64,000 nucleotides of DNA, taken from the NCBI GenBank assembly GCA_039105265.1, contig JAPFFF010000004.1:558001-622000 (forward strand), given 5' to 3'. The notes below the pieces were generated by a model. It worked only from the letters and a program-made list of their open reading frames with translations. It had not been told where the DNA came from and ran no database searches. Source of the DNA: Tritrichomonas musculus. Lineage: Eukaryota > Parabasalia > Tritrichomonadida > Tritrichomonadidae. Position numbers and translations under genes: made by a program. Of this stretch, positions 41,387 to 50,648 are shown in pieces. The stretch's first letter is position 1, and each line of letters begins with the position of its first letter.

Positions 41387-44300
41387 ACCTAAGAGTACGT
41401 GCAAATTTAGGTAAGTTGGTTTGTTGAAATGTCTTTGACTTCCTGAATGCATTCGAACCATCCAACAAATCAAATGTCATGCTTTCTCCTTTGTACATCC
41501 TTTCAAAAAGTTCTTCAACTGAGATACCCATCCTTTTGCACTTGTTGAGAATAACTTGTTTTGGAATTCCTTTAAGTCTAATATGGTATCCTTCATTTCC
41601 TTGTTCATCAACCAAGATATCGAGGTAGCTCTTTTTACCAAGTGCAATGAGTTTTCTTGAGTGTATTTCCCCTTGACTACCTTCGAACTCATCGAAGTCA
41701 TTATGGAACTGACACATATTTTTACCAATAAGAGGTTGATGATACTTGAACTGGAATAAGTCAGCTATCTTTGGCACGTCATTTTCCATAACGTGACAAG
41801 AATCTGTGTCTTGGTAGTAGATAGGTATACCTGCTTGCTCAGCTGTAGCCATAACCCTGTTCATTAAGTGCTTACTCCAAGAGAGAACGCTTGCACCAAA
41901 TTGAGGTAGGTTGAAATGGTCATTAATTGGTTTCAACTTCTTGACATAGCACTTATCAATATTAACATCTTCAACAACCTCCTTGACAAAGTTGTAGTTC
42001 CGCCAGAGATACTTGTATAGTTGGCTTTTTGGTACTGTCTTTGTTTCAGTCTTAGTTGCTTTTAATATTGACTTGCCATATATGGAGTTGAGGAGGAGCT
42101 TTATTGTTTGTTCAAGAGGGTTCTTTTGCTTTTTATAACTTGCCCTGAGATTAAAGAGCTTCTCAATGAACTCATTGATTTTCTTGTTAAATCCTTCATC
42201 AAAGTAATAGCCACGTATTAACTCATATTCAACATCATAAAATTCGAACAAGTCCATAAGACCTACTTTATCGATATAATAATGGTCAACAAGGAAATTG
42301 CCGAATATTTTACTACCTGTTTCATTCCTTGTAAATACTTGTCCAAATTTATATGGCTCTTTTGATTTACATTCGAGTTTCTTGATGTTGACTTCGATAA
42401 AGAATGTATCATATTGCATAAGTTGTTCATGGGTAGTACCTTGTGGTATTACTTTAGGTCTTCCTTTTGGTATACCATCCATGACATACATTGCAGATGG
42501 ATATAAGCTAACTGCATCAAAGTCTTGTATCCTTCCTTCGATGTATTGCTTTTCATTACCTGCTGTCATTGTTCGTCCACCTGAAACACATCGTTGAATG
42601 AAGTCTTGACACTTACCTGATAATTCATAACATCCATCAAAACAACCATATTTTTTTGCAAAGCAATATCCAATAGCACTGATAGATATAAAATCATGAA
42701 CACCATACATATCTGTCTTTGTTTCTTTAAAGACTTCTCCGAGGTCTCTATTAAATTTTTCCATTCCCTTCATCAAAACAATACAATCCTTGAAACAATA
42801 GAAGATGGCATATTTAATGATGTCGATTTTGCCATCATTATAACAATTTGCTATTTTTGCATTTTCGATAATCTGCTTGCAGTTTGCATCAAGTTGTTCT
42901 TTCGATAACTTGTCTTGGTTTTCATCGATGTATTGCTGTTGGAACTCAGTAGCATCAACAATTCTTCTTTGTATGTTCTCTTGTGTATATAGCTTATATG
43001 CCATGACTTCCTTGTGAACATTGAGGTTGAACATTGTAGCAAATTTACTTAATGCTTGTGGTATTATACTGTATGAGTTCCTGAATGTTAATCTTTTTTT
43101 GACTTTCCTTGTACCTTCTTCGAATAATGTCATGATGATTTGAAGTACAGTACCACTTCGTTCTGTTATCTGTGTATCCCATCCAGGTGTGTTAATGAAA
43201 AAGCATGCATCATACTTGAGGTTGTGAAAATATGTTAATGAACCACTCCATAAATAATTCAAGAGCTTCTGTCCACAATCTTCACCTTGAATAGATATTT
43301 TATGTATGTTGGCACCATCTCGAAAGATAGTACAATTGAGATATGGTATATGTGGACTGACTGTAGAGTTTGTTTCGAAGTCGCTATAATAAATCCTTGA
43401 CCATGTATTTTGTTTCTTCTTGTTATTATCAATGAGTCTTGTACATTGTTCTGCATTATATTCGAGACTTACATAATCTTTCACATGGTCATATTCAGTT
43501 GTGTTGATTATATCCATTTCACATGCTTTTATTTCTTCGAATAGATGTAGTTCAAACATCTTTTGGAAAAAGGTTATTGGTTTGATTCCTTCATGATTAT
43601 AGTCTTTGACAGTCTTTCCATTATCATGCAATCTTTGTATCTTACATCTTTTTTCAAAAGGCATATGTGCAAATGTTTTATCAAGTTCTTCATAGTGTTG
43701 AAGGTAGAATAATGTACAAGGTATTTTCCTGTTGAGCATATAATGGTCTTTGAACAATATCAGTTTAACTTCTCTTTTAAAATCAACAGACCATTTTTTC
43801 TTTCTGGTGTTGATTCTTGTTTCATACTTGTATTTATCAGGTTGTTCAACAACTCTAATGATGCTAAAATTGCACTTGAACTTTTGAGCAACATCAATTA
43901 TCTTGTTATTAGGTATGGTTCTTGTTTGAACAAAAAATCGTAGGTCATCTATTTCATCATCAGTGAACACACCTGATTGTATACAAGCATATACAAAACA
44001 ATTATCTCTGTAGTTCTCTTTCCTTACTTCATGAAAGATTTGATATGCTGATAGGTCTATTGGAGAACGATTGATGTATGGAAAAAAACTACCTTCTGGT
44101 GTATTTCGATAGTCTTCATCAATTTCGACTTCATCATCATAGATTTCATGAGTATCCATATCTTGCATCTTGGTTCGAAAATGAACACCATCATTTGTTT
44201 TATTCATGTCAATAAATTGTACCTCATATCGAACAGGAATGAACATGTTTGAGATGTATGGATTTGTATCTGATTGGTCTTCACTTAAATCAAGTTCTCC

Positions 44301-44654
44301 TGTTATATGTCCGAGTGTACTTTCGATGTTGTGCTTATCACTGAGTGTGAAGTACTTGTGAGTTCCATCAAGTGCTATTGCTTTTACAATAGGTCTTCCA
44401 GCATGTTTCATTTTATAAATCTGTCTAAGTGTTTCAGTAAACGCATACCTCTTATCTTCATCTTGGTTGATGTCTGTTGCAAAACCAATACCTTGTCCTG
44501 CTGGAATCATGAGCTTCCTCATTTCTTCTTTAAACTTGTCGTTCTTTTTATATTGTTTAGCACGTCGATTATATTCACGACGAAACTGTGATTTGGTATC
44601 AGCATAGACATCTCCAATAGCATCTAAAAAATCATCTTCAATGTCCTTGTTCAT
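41379..44654 (-). CDS. polB: protein-primed family B DNA polymerase (Polinton pPolB)
   Basis: 1091 residues from ATG 44654 (MNKDIEDDFLDAIGD); the frame stays open to a TTG upstream. Exonuclease motifs: YYSDFETNS and YFHNLKYDACFF. Polymerase motifs: QDFDAVSLYPSAM (motif A), LLLNSIYGKS (motif B) and YYQDTDSCHV (motif C, catalytic Asp pair). The N-terminal 400 residues contain DNCFVYACIQSG, a block seen before the exonuclease in Polinton and related polymerases. The enzyme replicates linear DNA from a terminal protein bound at the inverted ends. GAAAAAGTT lies about 45 bases upstream of the start, as in several host genes. Confidence 0.96.
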   Translation of the reverse strand: MNKDIEDDFLDAIGDVYADTKSQFRREYNRRAKQYKKNDKFKEEMRKLMIPAGQGIGFATDINQDEDKRYAFTETLRQIYKMKHAGRPIVKAIALDGTHKYFTLSDKHNIESTLGHITGELDLSEDQSDTNPYISNMFIPVRYEVQFIDMNKTNDGVHFRTKMQDMDTHEIYDDEVEIDEDYRNTPEGSFFPYINRSPIDLSAYQIFHEVRKENYRDNCFVYACIQSGVFTDDEIDDLRFFVQTRTIPNNKIIDVAQKFKCNFSIIRVVEQPDKYKYETRINTRKKKWSVDFKREVKLILFKDHYMLNRKIPCTLFYLQHYEELDKTFAHMPFEKRCKIQRLHDNGKTVKDYNHEGIKPITFFQKMFELHLFEEIKACEMDIINTTEYDHVKDYVSLEYNAEQCTRLIDNNKKKQNTWSRIYYSDFETNSTVSPHIPYLNCTIFRDGANIHKISIQGEDCGQKLLNYLWSGSLTYFHNLKYDACFFINTPGWDTQITERSGTVLQIIMTLFEEGTRKVKKRLTFRNSYSIIPQALSKFATMFNLNVHKEVMAYKLYTQENIQRRIVDATEFQQQYIDENQDKLSKEQLDANCKQIIENAKIANCYNDGKIDIIKYAIFYCFKDCIVLMKGMEKFNRDLGEVFKETKTDMYGVHDFISISAIGYCFAKKYGCFDGCYELSGKCQDFIQRCVSGGRTMTAGNEKQYIEGRIQDFDAVSLYPSAMYVMDGIPKGRPKVIPQGTTHEQLMQYDTFFIEVNIKKLECKSKEPYKFGQVFTRNETGSKIFGNFLVDHYYIDKVGLMDLFEFYDVEYELIRGYYFDEGFNKKINEFIEKLFNLRASYKKQKNPLEQTIKLLLNSIYGKSILKATKTETKTVPKSQLYKYLWRNYNFVKEVVEDVNIDKCYVKKLKPINDHFNLPQFGASVLSWSKHLMNRVMATAEQAGIPIYYQDTDSCHVMENDVPKIADLFQFKYHQPLIGKNMCQFHNDFDEFEGSQGEIHSRKLIALGKKSYLDILVDEQGNEGYHIRLKGIPKQVILNKCKRMGISVEELFERMYKGESMTFDLLDGSNAFRKSKTFQQTNLPKFARTLRFT

Positions 44655-44721
44655 GTTTAACACAAAATAAAAGTGAAACGATAAAAATAAAAACAAAAGA
44701 AAAAGTTAAAAAATTAATTGT

Positions 44722-46134
44722 TTATTGAGGATATCCATTATCATCATCATCTAGATGTGGAAAATTATATTGGAATTCATTTCCTTTCGACTTCATATCA
44801 GATTTTTGTTGATATTGGTTCTTTATCATACCTTCATTGAAGGTTTTGATGTTCTTCATCACTTGTTTCGGTGATTGCCTCCTGTCTTTTTTAACGAAGT
44901 CGCATGAATTGTCCAACTTCTCTTTCTCTTCTGGTGATAAGTATGGTCGAAGATGATAAATGCAATTGGACAACTTCCATCCATATGTCTTGAACAATGA
45001 TGTTTGTTCAGCTGTAGAAGTCTGGGGAATGGTGTCAAACATGTATCGAAGATGGTCTAGTTCGTTGTCCATCAATTGAGTTCTTACATACTTCTCTGCA
45101 AATGAATCAGTTGTTGGAGGACCAGCTTGTTGAGCATTTTTCAGATCCGCCACGTCCTTCTTGAGGTCGTGAATTTTGTTAATGTACTTCGCCACCTTTT
45201 TTGGAGTAAGTTCCAATTTCATCAGCTCGAGTGCGTATTCGTCGCTATTATCAATGTCTTTCCTGAGTTCTTCAGCATTGTGATTGATGTCTTCAATGTG
45301 AAATTCTACACCAGTCATTTTCTCCTCCAACTTCGTTAATCGGTCTTTCAAGTTTTCATTTTCTTCTATTAATTGTTCCATTTCTTCTCGAAAGTCGAAT
45401 GGACGAACATTATCCTCCTTATAATCACTATTGGATTTCATTTCATGAACACTTTTCGGTGGCTTGTATGGTTCTTTGCGAGCTGGTGATGGTTCTTCAA
45501 CAACATCTTCGATTTTTGTTTCTTCCTTCGGATTGGTACTTGTCTTCTGCGGTTCTGTAAATCCAGATGGTCTGGATATAGGACCAAGTCTTGGAGGTGG
45601 TGGTGGTATTTTTGGTAATGTATTTGGTGTAGGAGGAAGGAGTGGATGATATCGAGGTGGTGGAAATACTTTACTCGAAAATGGCACGTACTGCTGCTTC
45701 TTCCTTCTTGCATCGTCTTCTTGCTTCAATCTTGCTAATGCTTCTTCTTCTTCTTGTTGCTGCTTCTTCCTTCTTGTTGCTGCTTCTTCTTCTTGTTGCT
45801 GCTTCTTCCTTTCTTCTTCTTCTTCTTGTTGCTGCTTCTTCCTTCTTCTTGCTTCTTCTTCTTCTTGCTGCTTCTTCCTTTCTTCTTCTTCTTGTTGCTG
45901 CTTCTTCTTCCTTCTTGCTTCATCTTCTTCTTGCTGCTTCTTTAATCTAGCTGCTTCTTCTTGCTGCTTCATGATGTACTGCTTCATTGATTCGAGTTGT
46001 TCTGGGGTCATGTTCTTGAACCAATCGTCTGCGGGTGGAGCTGATGGCGGATCTGATGGTGGAGCTTGTTGACCCAATTGCTCGATCGAGTCAAATAGAC
46101 TAACATCGCTGTCTGAGCTGTAGTTGTATGACAT
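44722..46134 (-). CDS. Polinton coiled-coil protein (470 residues)
   Basis: Starts at ATG 46134 (MSYNYSSDSDVSLFDSIEQL). It has a short acidic/Pro-rich head, then a long Gln/Glu/Lys/Arg helix (about residues 55-155) built from near repeats of RRKKQQQEEEE, a Pro-rich hinge (about 165-215), and a second coiled coil (LIEENENLKDRLTKLEEKM, near 260-285). A helical C-terminal domain follows. The architecture suggests a structural or scaffold protein of the particle or assembly site. No enzyme motif is seen. The repeated helix is encoded by a slippery trinucleotide-like tract likely to vary in length among copies. Confidence 0.8.
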   Translation of the reverse strand: MSYNYSSDSDVSLFDSIEQLGQQAPPSDPPSAPPADDWFKNMTPEQLESMKQYIMKQQEEAARLKKQQEEDEARRKKKQQQEEEERKKQQEEEEARRRKKQQQEEEEERKKQQQEEEAATRRKKQQQEEEEALARLKQEDDARRKKQQYVPFSSKVFPPPRYHPLLPPTPNTLPKIPPPPPRLGPISRPSGFTEPQKTSTNPKEETKIEDVVEEPSPARKEPYKPPKSVHEMKSNSDYKEDNVRPFDFREEMEQLIEENENLKDRLTKLEEKMTGVEFHIEDINHNAEELRKDIDNSDEYALELMKLELTPKKVAKYINKIHDLKKDVADLKNAQQAGPPTTDSFAEKYVRTQLMDNELDHLRYMFDTIPQTSTAEQTSLFKTYGWKLSNCIYHLRPYLSPEEKEKLDNSCDFVKKDRRQSPKQVMKNIKTFNEGMIKNQYQQKSDMKSKGNEFQYNFPHLDDDDNGYPQ

Positions 46135-46326
46135 TACAAGTATAAAAATGATTAATTTTCTTGTTGATATCACTAAATTTTAAATTTCGTAGAAAAACTC
46201 GAAGGTGGATATTTTTCTTTGAAAAAGTTAAATACACTATAAAAATTCAAAAATTGAATTAAAAAAAAATAAAATATATTGAAATTTTAAAAAAATATAT
46301 TTATTAATATCACTATTATTTTATTA

Positions 46327-46752
46327 ATGATGAATGAAGAAGAAGATAAAATAGAAGATATTTTACAAAAACAAACACCTCCTAAAGGTTGTGATTCATT
46401 CGACTACAAAATAAATATAAACATGTCGAAAAAAATATCTCAACTAAAAGTTGAAGATGATACATCAAATTTAAGAACGATGTGTGAAAATTATGCTCAT
46501 GCTCTTGAAAATGATGCACATCGACTTCGAGCAAAACAAAAAAAGAGGTACGATGAATGGTTTGACAACCTCGAGAAAGATTGTTATCCTGCAAGAGACA
46601 TTGTTAACTTGTACAACATGTTCTTTGGTCATGAACTACCTATTACTCGACTTGGTTTCGGGCATCTCGATGGAACAAAGAGACACTTTACACATAAGAA
46701 AGTGAAAAGAAACAAGAAGTTCATCACAATGTACTACAAGAAAAATGAATAA
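46327..46752 (+). CDS. Polinton small basic orphan (141 residues)
   Basis: Begins MMNEEEDKIEDILQKQ and is helical and charged in the middle (CENYAHALENDAHRLRAKQK, KRYDEWFDNLEKDCYP). It ends with a very basic tail HLDGTKRHFTHKKVKRNKK. A conserved-looking internal Met (MSKKISQLK) could be an alternative start. The basic end suggests nucleic-acid contact. No family recognised. It is divergent from the coiled-coil gene, with GAAAAAGTT in the shared 190-base gap. Confidence 0.65.
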   Translation: MMNEEEDKIEDILQKQTPPKGCDSFDYKININMSKKISQLKVEDDTSNLRTMCENYAHALENDAHRLRAKQKKRYDEWFDNLEKDCYPARDIVNLYNMFFGHELPITRLGFGHLDGTKRHFTHKKVKRNKKFITMYYKKNE

Positions 46753-46764
46753 CTAAAAATTTTT

Positions 46765-47033
46765 TAACTACTTGTTTTTTTCGAGGTACTTGTTTTTTTT
46801 TACGAGGTACTTGTTTTTTTTCGAGGTACTTGTTTTTTTTCGAGGTACTTGTTTTTTTTTTTGAGGTACTTGTTTTTTTTCGAGGTACTTTTTTTTTTTT
46901 CGAGGTACTTGTTTTTTTTTTCGAGGTACTTGCTACTTGTTTTTTTTTTTTTTTTCGAGGTACTTGTTTTTTTTTTTACTTGTTTTTTTTTCGAGGTACT
47001 TGTTTTTTTTTTTACGAGGTACTTGTTTTTCCT
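46765..47033. repeat. central tandem array A of the Polinton (CGAGGTACTTG + poly-T)
   Basis: About a dozen units of (C/A)GAGGTACTTG followed by 8-13 T, mostly 19-21 bases long. The array sits near the element's midpoint (about 46360) between two genes that end toward each other. The ACTTGTTTTTT word also separates the units of the terminal repeats. Confidence 0.9.
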
Positions 47034-47245
47034 CATAAGCTACCTTTTTCCTCATAAGCTACCTTTTTCCTCATAAGCTACCTTTTTCCTCATAAGCTAC
47101 CTTTTTCCTCATAAGCTACCTTTTTCCTCATAAGCTACCTTTTTCCTCATAAGCTACCTTTTTCCTCATAAGCTACCTTTTTCCTCATAAGCTACCTTTT
47201 TCCTCATAAGCTACCTTTTTCCTCATAAGCTACCTTTTTCCTCAT
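47031..47245. repeat. central tandem array B of the Polinton (19-base unit)
   Basis: About eleven near-perfect copies of CTCATAAGCTACCTTTTTC directly abut array A. The last copies run into the 3' end of the neighbouring minus-strand gene and encode its terminal residues. The high copy identity implies recent expansion. Confidence 0.92.
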
Positions 47246-47489
47246 GTGATACCTCTTTATTTTCATATTCTTTTATTTTTTCCTTCATACTTTGTACTTC
47301 TTTTTTCTTTCTTTCACGATATGCCTTTTGTTGTTTCTTACGTGCTTCATTTCTTTCTTCAACTGTTGCATATTTTGGTTTCCTTCCTCTTTTTTCGACA
47401 CTCTGAAGATTCTCTTTGCTTTTCGACTTCTTGAGTTTTTTGATAATGGCTGTTTCTTTGAACTCACCTAAATCTAAATTTTGGCTCAT
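47223..47489 (-). CDS. Polinton AT-hook/bZIP-like small protein (88 residues)
   Basis: MSQNLDLGEFKETAIIKKLK precedes KRGRKPKYATVEERNEARKK and KAYRERKKKEVQSMKEKIKE. RGRKP resembles an AT-hook core, and the following basic stretch with R/K-rich helix then heptad-like MKEKIKEYE resembles a short bZIP. It is probably a DNA-binding protein of the element. Its C-terminus lies inside central array B. It is divergent from the next gene, with 57 bases between starts. Confidence 0.7.
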   Translation of the reverse strand: MSQNLDLGEFKETAIIKKLKKSKSKENLQSVEKRGRKPKYATVEERNEARKKQQKAYRERKKKEVQSMKEKIKEYENKEVSHEEKGSL

Positions 47490-47546
47490 GATTTCATTGG
47501 AGATAAAAAATTGAATTATTTTTTCAAAATCACTTCATTTTTTAAA

Positions 47547-47909
47547 ATGTCGTCTACCGCAAAAGACTTCAAAGAATACCAAAAACAGCAAAAGAATGAT
47601 ATAAAAAGTGCTAATGCTGAAATCACCAATGCTGTTAAAGAGGTTGTATTCCTGTTCAACCAAAAAATAACAAACTCTACACCATCTAGTGTCTGCATCA
47701 ACTATGACCCTTTGATACAAACCAACTTGAACAAGATTGCTGGTGCACTTACTCAAATGAATCTCACTACCTGTGAGGTTTATATCAAAAAGAATCCACA
47801 ATCTCCAAAACCAAAACCTCTTGGCTTTCAAGTGCCAATAGTGTCTGACTCGCAAGAGACACAAGAAGATGATGAACAAGAAGCTTCATCACCAAAAGAT
47901 AAGGAGTAA
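47547..47909 (+). CDS. Polinton small acidic-tailed orphan (120 residues)
   Basis: The frame is open from 47481, but the ATG at 47547 (MSSTAKDFKEYQKQQKNDIK) is the first genuine start. A helical first half (VKEVVFLFNQKITN, TNLNKIAGALTQMNLTTCEV) leads to a Pro/Lys segment and an acidic tail SDSQETQEDDEQEASSPKD. No domain known. Composition and tight spacing support a real gene. Confidence 0.65.
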   Translation: MSSTAKDFKEYQKQQKNDIKSANAEITNAVKEVVFLFNQKITNSTPSSVCINYDPLIQTNLNKIAGALTQMNLTTCEVYIKKNPQSPKPKPLGFQVPIVSDSQETQEDDEQEASSPKDKE

Positions 47910-47936
47910 GAGTAAAAAATAACTACTTCTAATTTT

Positions 47937-48461
47937 TTATACTATACAATATTTTAAACATACATGATAATTATTAACAAGTTCATTATATTCTTTATTA
48001 TATACTTGTTTCAAATCAATAACTACTTCTCCATTATCTTTAATGATTTTTATAGCATCTATTTTTCTTATTGGACTACTCTTTGCTGCACAACATCCAA
48101 CATCTTCATTAAGTTGTACTTCAACCTCACTAACATGTAGTATTGCTTTGATGATGTTGCTAAGAGATTCAATAGGTACTATGATGCATTTCTTTGATAT
48201 AATGTTAGCTAGTAGTGCTTTGTCTTGATTAAGTAGTATTTGTGCATATGCTTCAAGTATAACATTACGTACATCTGGTTCAACTTCAACAGGTTCAGTT
48301 TGCACTCCAATGTCTCTTGTAATAACAATGTCTTCCTTGCCATCATCTCTCTTATTAATAATAATGTTGTTGTTGATGTTCGATGTAGATGATGCAGCTG
48401 CTGATGGTTCTAAAGATACATTTGCTTGTACACCATTAGTTGTACTTCTCTTCTTAATCAT
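47937..48461 (-). CDS. Polinton orphan with an LC8-like motif (174 residues)
   Basis: A disordered Ser/Asn-rich N-terminus contains TRDIGVQTEPVEVEPD near residues 49-62, a good match to dynein light chain LC8 docking motifs (x-[IVT]-Q-T with acidic flank). The rest is helical (VILEAYAQILLNQDKALLAN, LSNIIKAILHVSEVEVQL) with a Cys pair near residue 130. No enzyme motif. Position directly downstream of the virion-gene block on the same strand hints at a particle-associated role, which is inference. Confidence 0.7.
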   Translation of the reverse strand: MIKKRSTTNGVQANVSLEPSAAASSTSNINNNIIINKRDDGKEDIVITRDIGVQTEPVEVEPDVRNVILEAYAQILLNQDKALLANIISKKCIIVPIESLSNIIKAILHVSEVEVQLNEDVGCCAAKSSPIRKIDAIKIIKDNGEVVIDLKQVYNKEYNELVNNYHVCLKYCIV

Positions 48462-48481
48462 TTAAGTTTGAAAAAAAACTT

Positions 48482-48916
48482 TTAATAGATATTGTTTTGA
48501 GTAATAACATGTTGTGTAGGTCCATATCTAATATCTTGTTTATTATATTCTCTTGCTCTACCTTGCATAGCAGGTGGTTCAGGCTTCTTAAGATATTTTG
48601 GTAGTAGAGGTACTGGTTTATCATGTTGACCAATATGTCTATAAAATCCACCATCAGTTATGCTAACAGGAGGTTCATGTAGAGGTTTCGTTATATGTTC
48701 TCGAGTATCTGGGAATCTAACAGGCTCATCATGTTCAATAATCTGAGTAGGTGGTCGATTAATAAAAGGATTGAATGTGACTGAATATGTATTAGTATTG
48801 CTGAATACACCAAAATGTTGGAATTCTATGTCTTTATTTTTCATGGTAGCTTCATTAAACATCATACCTTCTCTTCCAACAATCTCAGCATGTGGGCTTC
48901 TATAATCATTCGACAT
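48482..48916 (-). CDS. Polinton Pro-rich orphan (144 residues)
   Basis: MSNDYRSPHAEIVGREGMMF is followed by a Pro/His-rich, largely unstructured chain (FNPFINRPPTQIIEHDEPVR, HITKPLHEPPVSITDGGFYR) ending RAREYNKQDIRYGPTQ. It lies 31 bases downstream of the capsid gene and 20 before the next, in one co-oriented block. Likely a minor structural or scaffolding component by position. No family recognised. Confidence 0.7.
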   Translation of the reverse strand: MSNDYRSPHAEIVGREGMMFNEATMKNKDIEFQHFGVFSNTNTYSVTFNPFINRPPTQIIEHDEPVRFPDTREHITKPLHEPPVSITDGGFYRHIGQHDKPVPLLPKYLKKPEPPAMQGRAREYNKQDIRYGPTQHVITQNNIY

Positions 48917-48947
48917 TTACAAAAAAATAAAATATCCTTCTTTATGT

Positions 48948-50630
48948 TTATTCAGGGGTTGTTAAATCATAAGGACCAATACGTACTGATGGTGGCATAC
49001 CATTTGGTCTAATCAAAATACTAATTGATATATCTGTTAATAAGCATAATAATGGAGGCGTATCAACTTCCTTTCTAAATGGATTATCTGCCTTTTGACT
49101 ACATATCAGTTCGAAGTTAATAGGTGCAAGACTTGAAAGACCTTGTTGATATGTTCCATCCGTTTCAGTTGGAAGACCTATGAAGAATGAGGACCTATCA
49201 TTTGGATAATAACCTGTTGTATTTTCATTATATTGATACTCATTAGCTAGACTTGCTATAACCTCTTTGTTAAATCCATTTTGCTCTCCATTCATGTTCA
49301 TTGCATTCTGGCAATATTCGAGGAACTCTGGATACTTACCATTAGTACCAAATGCTTTAGCAGGAATATTGTTGTAATTACCACAATTCATATGAAATGC
49401 TTCAAACATAGGATTCTTGAAGTATGTCTTATGCGTATGCTTGAGTGGGAATAAGCAAAACATACTATCTACAAAATTAGGTGTAATAGTAATAGTTGCT
49501 TTATCTTGTTCATTATTAAGAGGTCTTGTACAAGTGTAAAATGACATAATCTGTGTTGGGAATGTAAGTGGATGTTGTGGGTTAGCATATCTTTGAACAA
49601 GTGCTGTATATACAGATTCATGAATACCAAAACAAGGTATAATACTCGCGCATTCTTCAATGGAATAATCAACAACACTCCAAGTTCTCCAATCACTGTA
49701 AATTGTTCGGTCAACTCTTGCCTTAGTATTGTTAGCTCCTGCGACTTCATATGCTCCTCCATGATTTTCACCAACAGGTGGAAGATTCTTGGGGTGATTA
49801 ATCTTATCCATTGCTATTTTTTCGGTACTTGTCCACATCCATATTGGTTCTCCAATAGGTCGAAATTCATTGGTAATTTCATCAACATTGAAGTCTTTCA
49901 TTATATGTGGATTAGCAACCAAGCTCTTTTCAAAACCAACTGGACAATATACCATACCAGCTGTTGAAAAGTATAGACGTAATTCGATTTTACCTGCAAA
50001 TGCTGGCAAGTACTTGATATTAGATAATGGTAGGAATCGTCGCAAATCAATCTTTAATCTAATTGTTTCAGTGACGGAAGTCACATCTTTGTTAAGATTT
50101 GCAACAAAACCACATCTCCTTCCATGAGTATCATTCCAAATATCCTTATGTCTTGCTTTACTATATATATCAGCTCTTTTAGTAACTTCATTTGCACAAC
50201 ATGCAGTTAAAAAGGATTCTTCACATCCAAAGTTCTGGGTATAAAGCGTCATACCATTAGCTACAATTTCATACTTCTCAACAGCATCTCGAGCATCCTT
50301 AAAACCAAACCATACCTTACCAAAATTATAACCACTGACATTTTCTAAATCACTTAGAATTGGCTTGTCTATTTTTATCATCACTTTCATATCTGCTCGA
50401 ATAAAGCCATTATATATATCTGCTGTATTATGAGTATTAGGAGAGATAATACATGTTGTATATGAACCACTCTTAATTGGTGGTGATGGTGAATACGAAG
50501 TTTGTGGATTTAATGAGTATGCTTTATTTGTATCACTAAGTGAAATGCAATTATCGACAACATCAAAATAGGATGCAATTTGGGTACAAACCTCAGCTGA
50601 GGTTCTCATATATTGTTCCTTGTTGAGCAT
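48948..50630 (-). CDS. major capsid protein, double jelly-roll type
   Basis: 560 residues with the strand pattern of Polinton double-jelly-roll capsid proteins. A prominent block LKIDLRRFLPLSNIKYLPAF followed by GKIELRLYFS matches the conserved region at the end of the first jelly roll. Other strands include KVMIKIDKPIL, GFKDARDAVEKYEIVANG and FELICSQKADNPFRKE near the end. Known: this protein forms the icosahedral shell in Polinton-related viruses. It is the second largest gene in a co-oriented block with ATPase, integrase, minor capsid and protease. Identification rests on motif and neighbourhood. Confidence 0.85.
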   Translation of the reverse strand: MLNKEQYMRTSAEVCTQIASYFDVVDNCISLSDTNKAYSLNPQTSYSPSPPIKSGSYTTCIISPNTHNTADIYNGFIRADMKVMIKIDKPILSDLENVSGYNFGKVWFGFKDARDAVEKYEIVANGMTLYTQNFGCEESFLTACCANEVTKRADIYSKARHKDIWNDTHGRRCGFVANLNKDVTSVTETIRLKIDLRRFLPLSNIKYLPAFAGKIELRLYFSTAGMVYCPVGFEKSLVANPHIMKDFNVDEITNEFRPIGEPIWMWTSTEKIAMDKINHPKNLPPVGENHGGAYEVAGANNTKARVDRTIYSDWRTWSVVDYSIEECASIIPCFGIHESVYTALVQRYANPQHPLTFPTQIMSFYTCTRPLNNEQDKATITITPNFVDSMFCLFPLKHTHKTYFKNPMFEAFHMNCGNYNNIPAKAFGTNGKYPEFLEYCQNAMNMNGEQNGFNKEVIASLANEYQYNENTTGYYPNDRSSFFIGLPTETDGTYQQGLSSLAPINFELICSQKADNPFRKEVDTPPLLCLLTDISISILIRPNGMPPSVRIGPYDLTTPE

Positions 50631-50648
50631 TTTTTAGATGAAAAAAAT

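Noticed and set aside
45435-45950. Long open frames antisense to the coiled-coil gene (Leu/Ser/Phe-rich)
   Set aside because: They are shadows of the Gln/Glu/Lys codon tract on the other strand.
46800-47076. Frames across central array A reading FFFEVLVFF or KKKQVPRKK
   Set aside because: They follow directly from the poly-T array units and have no conserved start.
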